From Planctomycetota bacterium (lineage in GTDB: Bacteria; Planctomycetota; Phycisphaerae; UBA1845), in the NCBI GenBank assembly GCA_030616775.1, contig JAUWWQ010000007.1, positions 42,333 to 106,332 of the forward strand: a stretch of 64,000 bases of DNA, read 5' to 3'. The stretch's first letter is position 1, and every line of letters begins with the position of its first letter. Shown piece by piece: positions 63,963-64,000 of this stretch. Both the position numbers and the translations under genes were made by a program. A model generated the notes under the pieces. The model did not search any database. It was not told the DNA's origin and worked only from the letters and a program-made list of their open reading frames with translations.

Positions 63963-64000
63963 ATGACTTTTGTATCGTCGTTTCTCGAACTCGTCCAACA
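63963..64000 (+). CDS. Start of an ORF running off the window
   Basis: ATG 63963 preceded by GGAGG at 63952-63956. Only MTFVSSFLELVQ is visible. A hairpin CCACCCGC-ATGGAG-GCGGGTGG lies at about 63915-63936. It could be another transposase (several planctomycete transposases begin like this), but too little is present to decide. Confidence 0.4.
   Translation, partial: MTFVSSFLELVQ

Overview
The window looks like a chromosomal fragment of a Planctomycetota bacterium (Phycisphaerae-like). I infer this from the mix of gene types and did not test it phylogenetically. Pointers are secreted proteins with IPTL-CTERM and PEP-CTERM tails, dockerin-like 'DxDxDxDxxD' C-termini, very large parallel beta-helix proteins, an exosortase, a Kdo synthase (outer membrane sugar), a mitochondrial-type citrate synthase, and GC-rich coding with many small palindromic repeats. 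Most genes are housekeeping; the accessory parts lie at about 30-34, 44-46.5, 50-59 and 59-64 kb.

Layout. 1-5.8 kb: the 3' end of an HtrA-like protein that has lost its catalytic residues, lgt and panC, then an ECF sigma factor / anti-sigma / STN-domain trio. 6.1-8.6 kb: an Rrf2 regulator-cysK-cysE cysteine operon with a clear promoter and palindromic operator. 8.9-11.9 kb: pepP-accB-accC. 12.2-18.4 kb: kdsA, then murQ, a GHL10-type glycoside hydrolase lipoprotein, a ROK kinase and an ArsR regulator (probable amino sugar or cell-wall recycling), then a YhaM-like nuclease. 18.4-22 kb: gcvPA-gcvPB-lipoate ligase. 23-25.6 kb: an IPTL-CTERM protein followed by its exosortase (XrtH type) and a partner membrane protein. 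25.9-30.1 kb: a histone-H1-like/DksA-like fusion, lspA, ribD and citrate synthase with a strong terminator. 30.4-34.3 kb: two frameshifted secreted-protein genes and a PEP-CTERM protein. 34.6-43.7 kb: NCS2 permease, CPBP homologue, CpaE/TadZ-like ATPase, one degenerate and one intact HD-GYP protein, KDPG aldolase and a lipoprotein.

44.0-46.5 kb is a small accessory island. A promoter with almost no leader precedes a broken protein-kinase N-lobe, two unrecognised proteins, an HNH nuclease and a short DNA-binding-like remnant. It is the best candidate here for an undescribed (possibly defence) operon. 46.9-49.6 kb holds an RND/MMPL exporter. 50.1-58.7 kb holds a DUF1702 protein, an acyl carrier protein, two ketosynthases with an active-site cysteine and a third KS-like protein without it. 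This looks like a type II fatty-acid/polyketide-like locus, interrupted by a beta-helix surface protein. The window ends with a lipoprotein, a giant duplicated beta-helix protein, an IS1380 transposase remnant and the start of another ORF.

The most unusual non-coding feature is the number of repeat families: a ~139-bp element that starts exactly at the stop codon of the last gene of two operons; a ~70-bp double-hairpin family (three copies, one flanked by 11-bp direct repeats); GC-rich palindromes that lie inside the reading frames of three genes of the ketosynthase locus; a ~277-bp MITE-like element; and a GCGAAT-type microrepeat that sits at several stop codons. No tRNA, rRNA or CRISPR array was seen.
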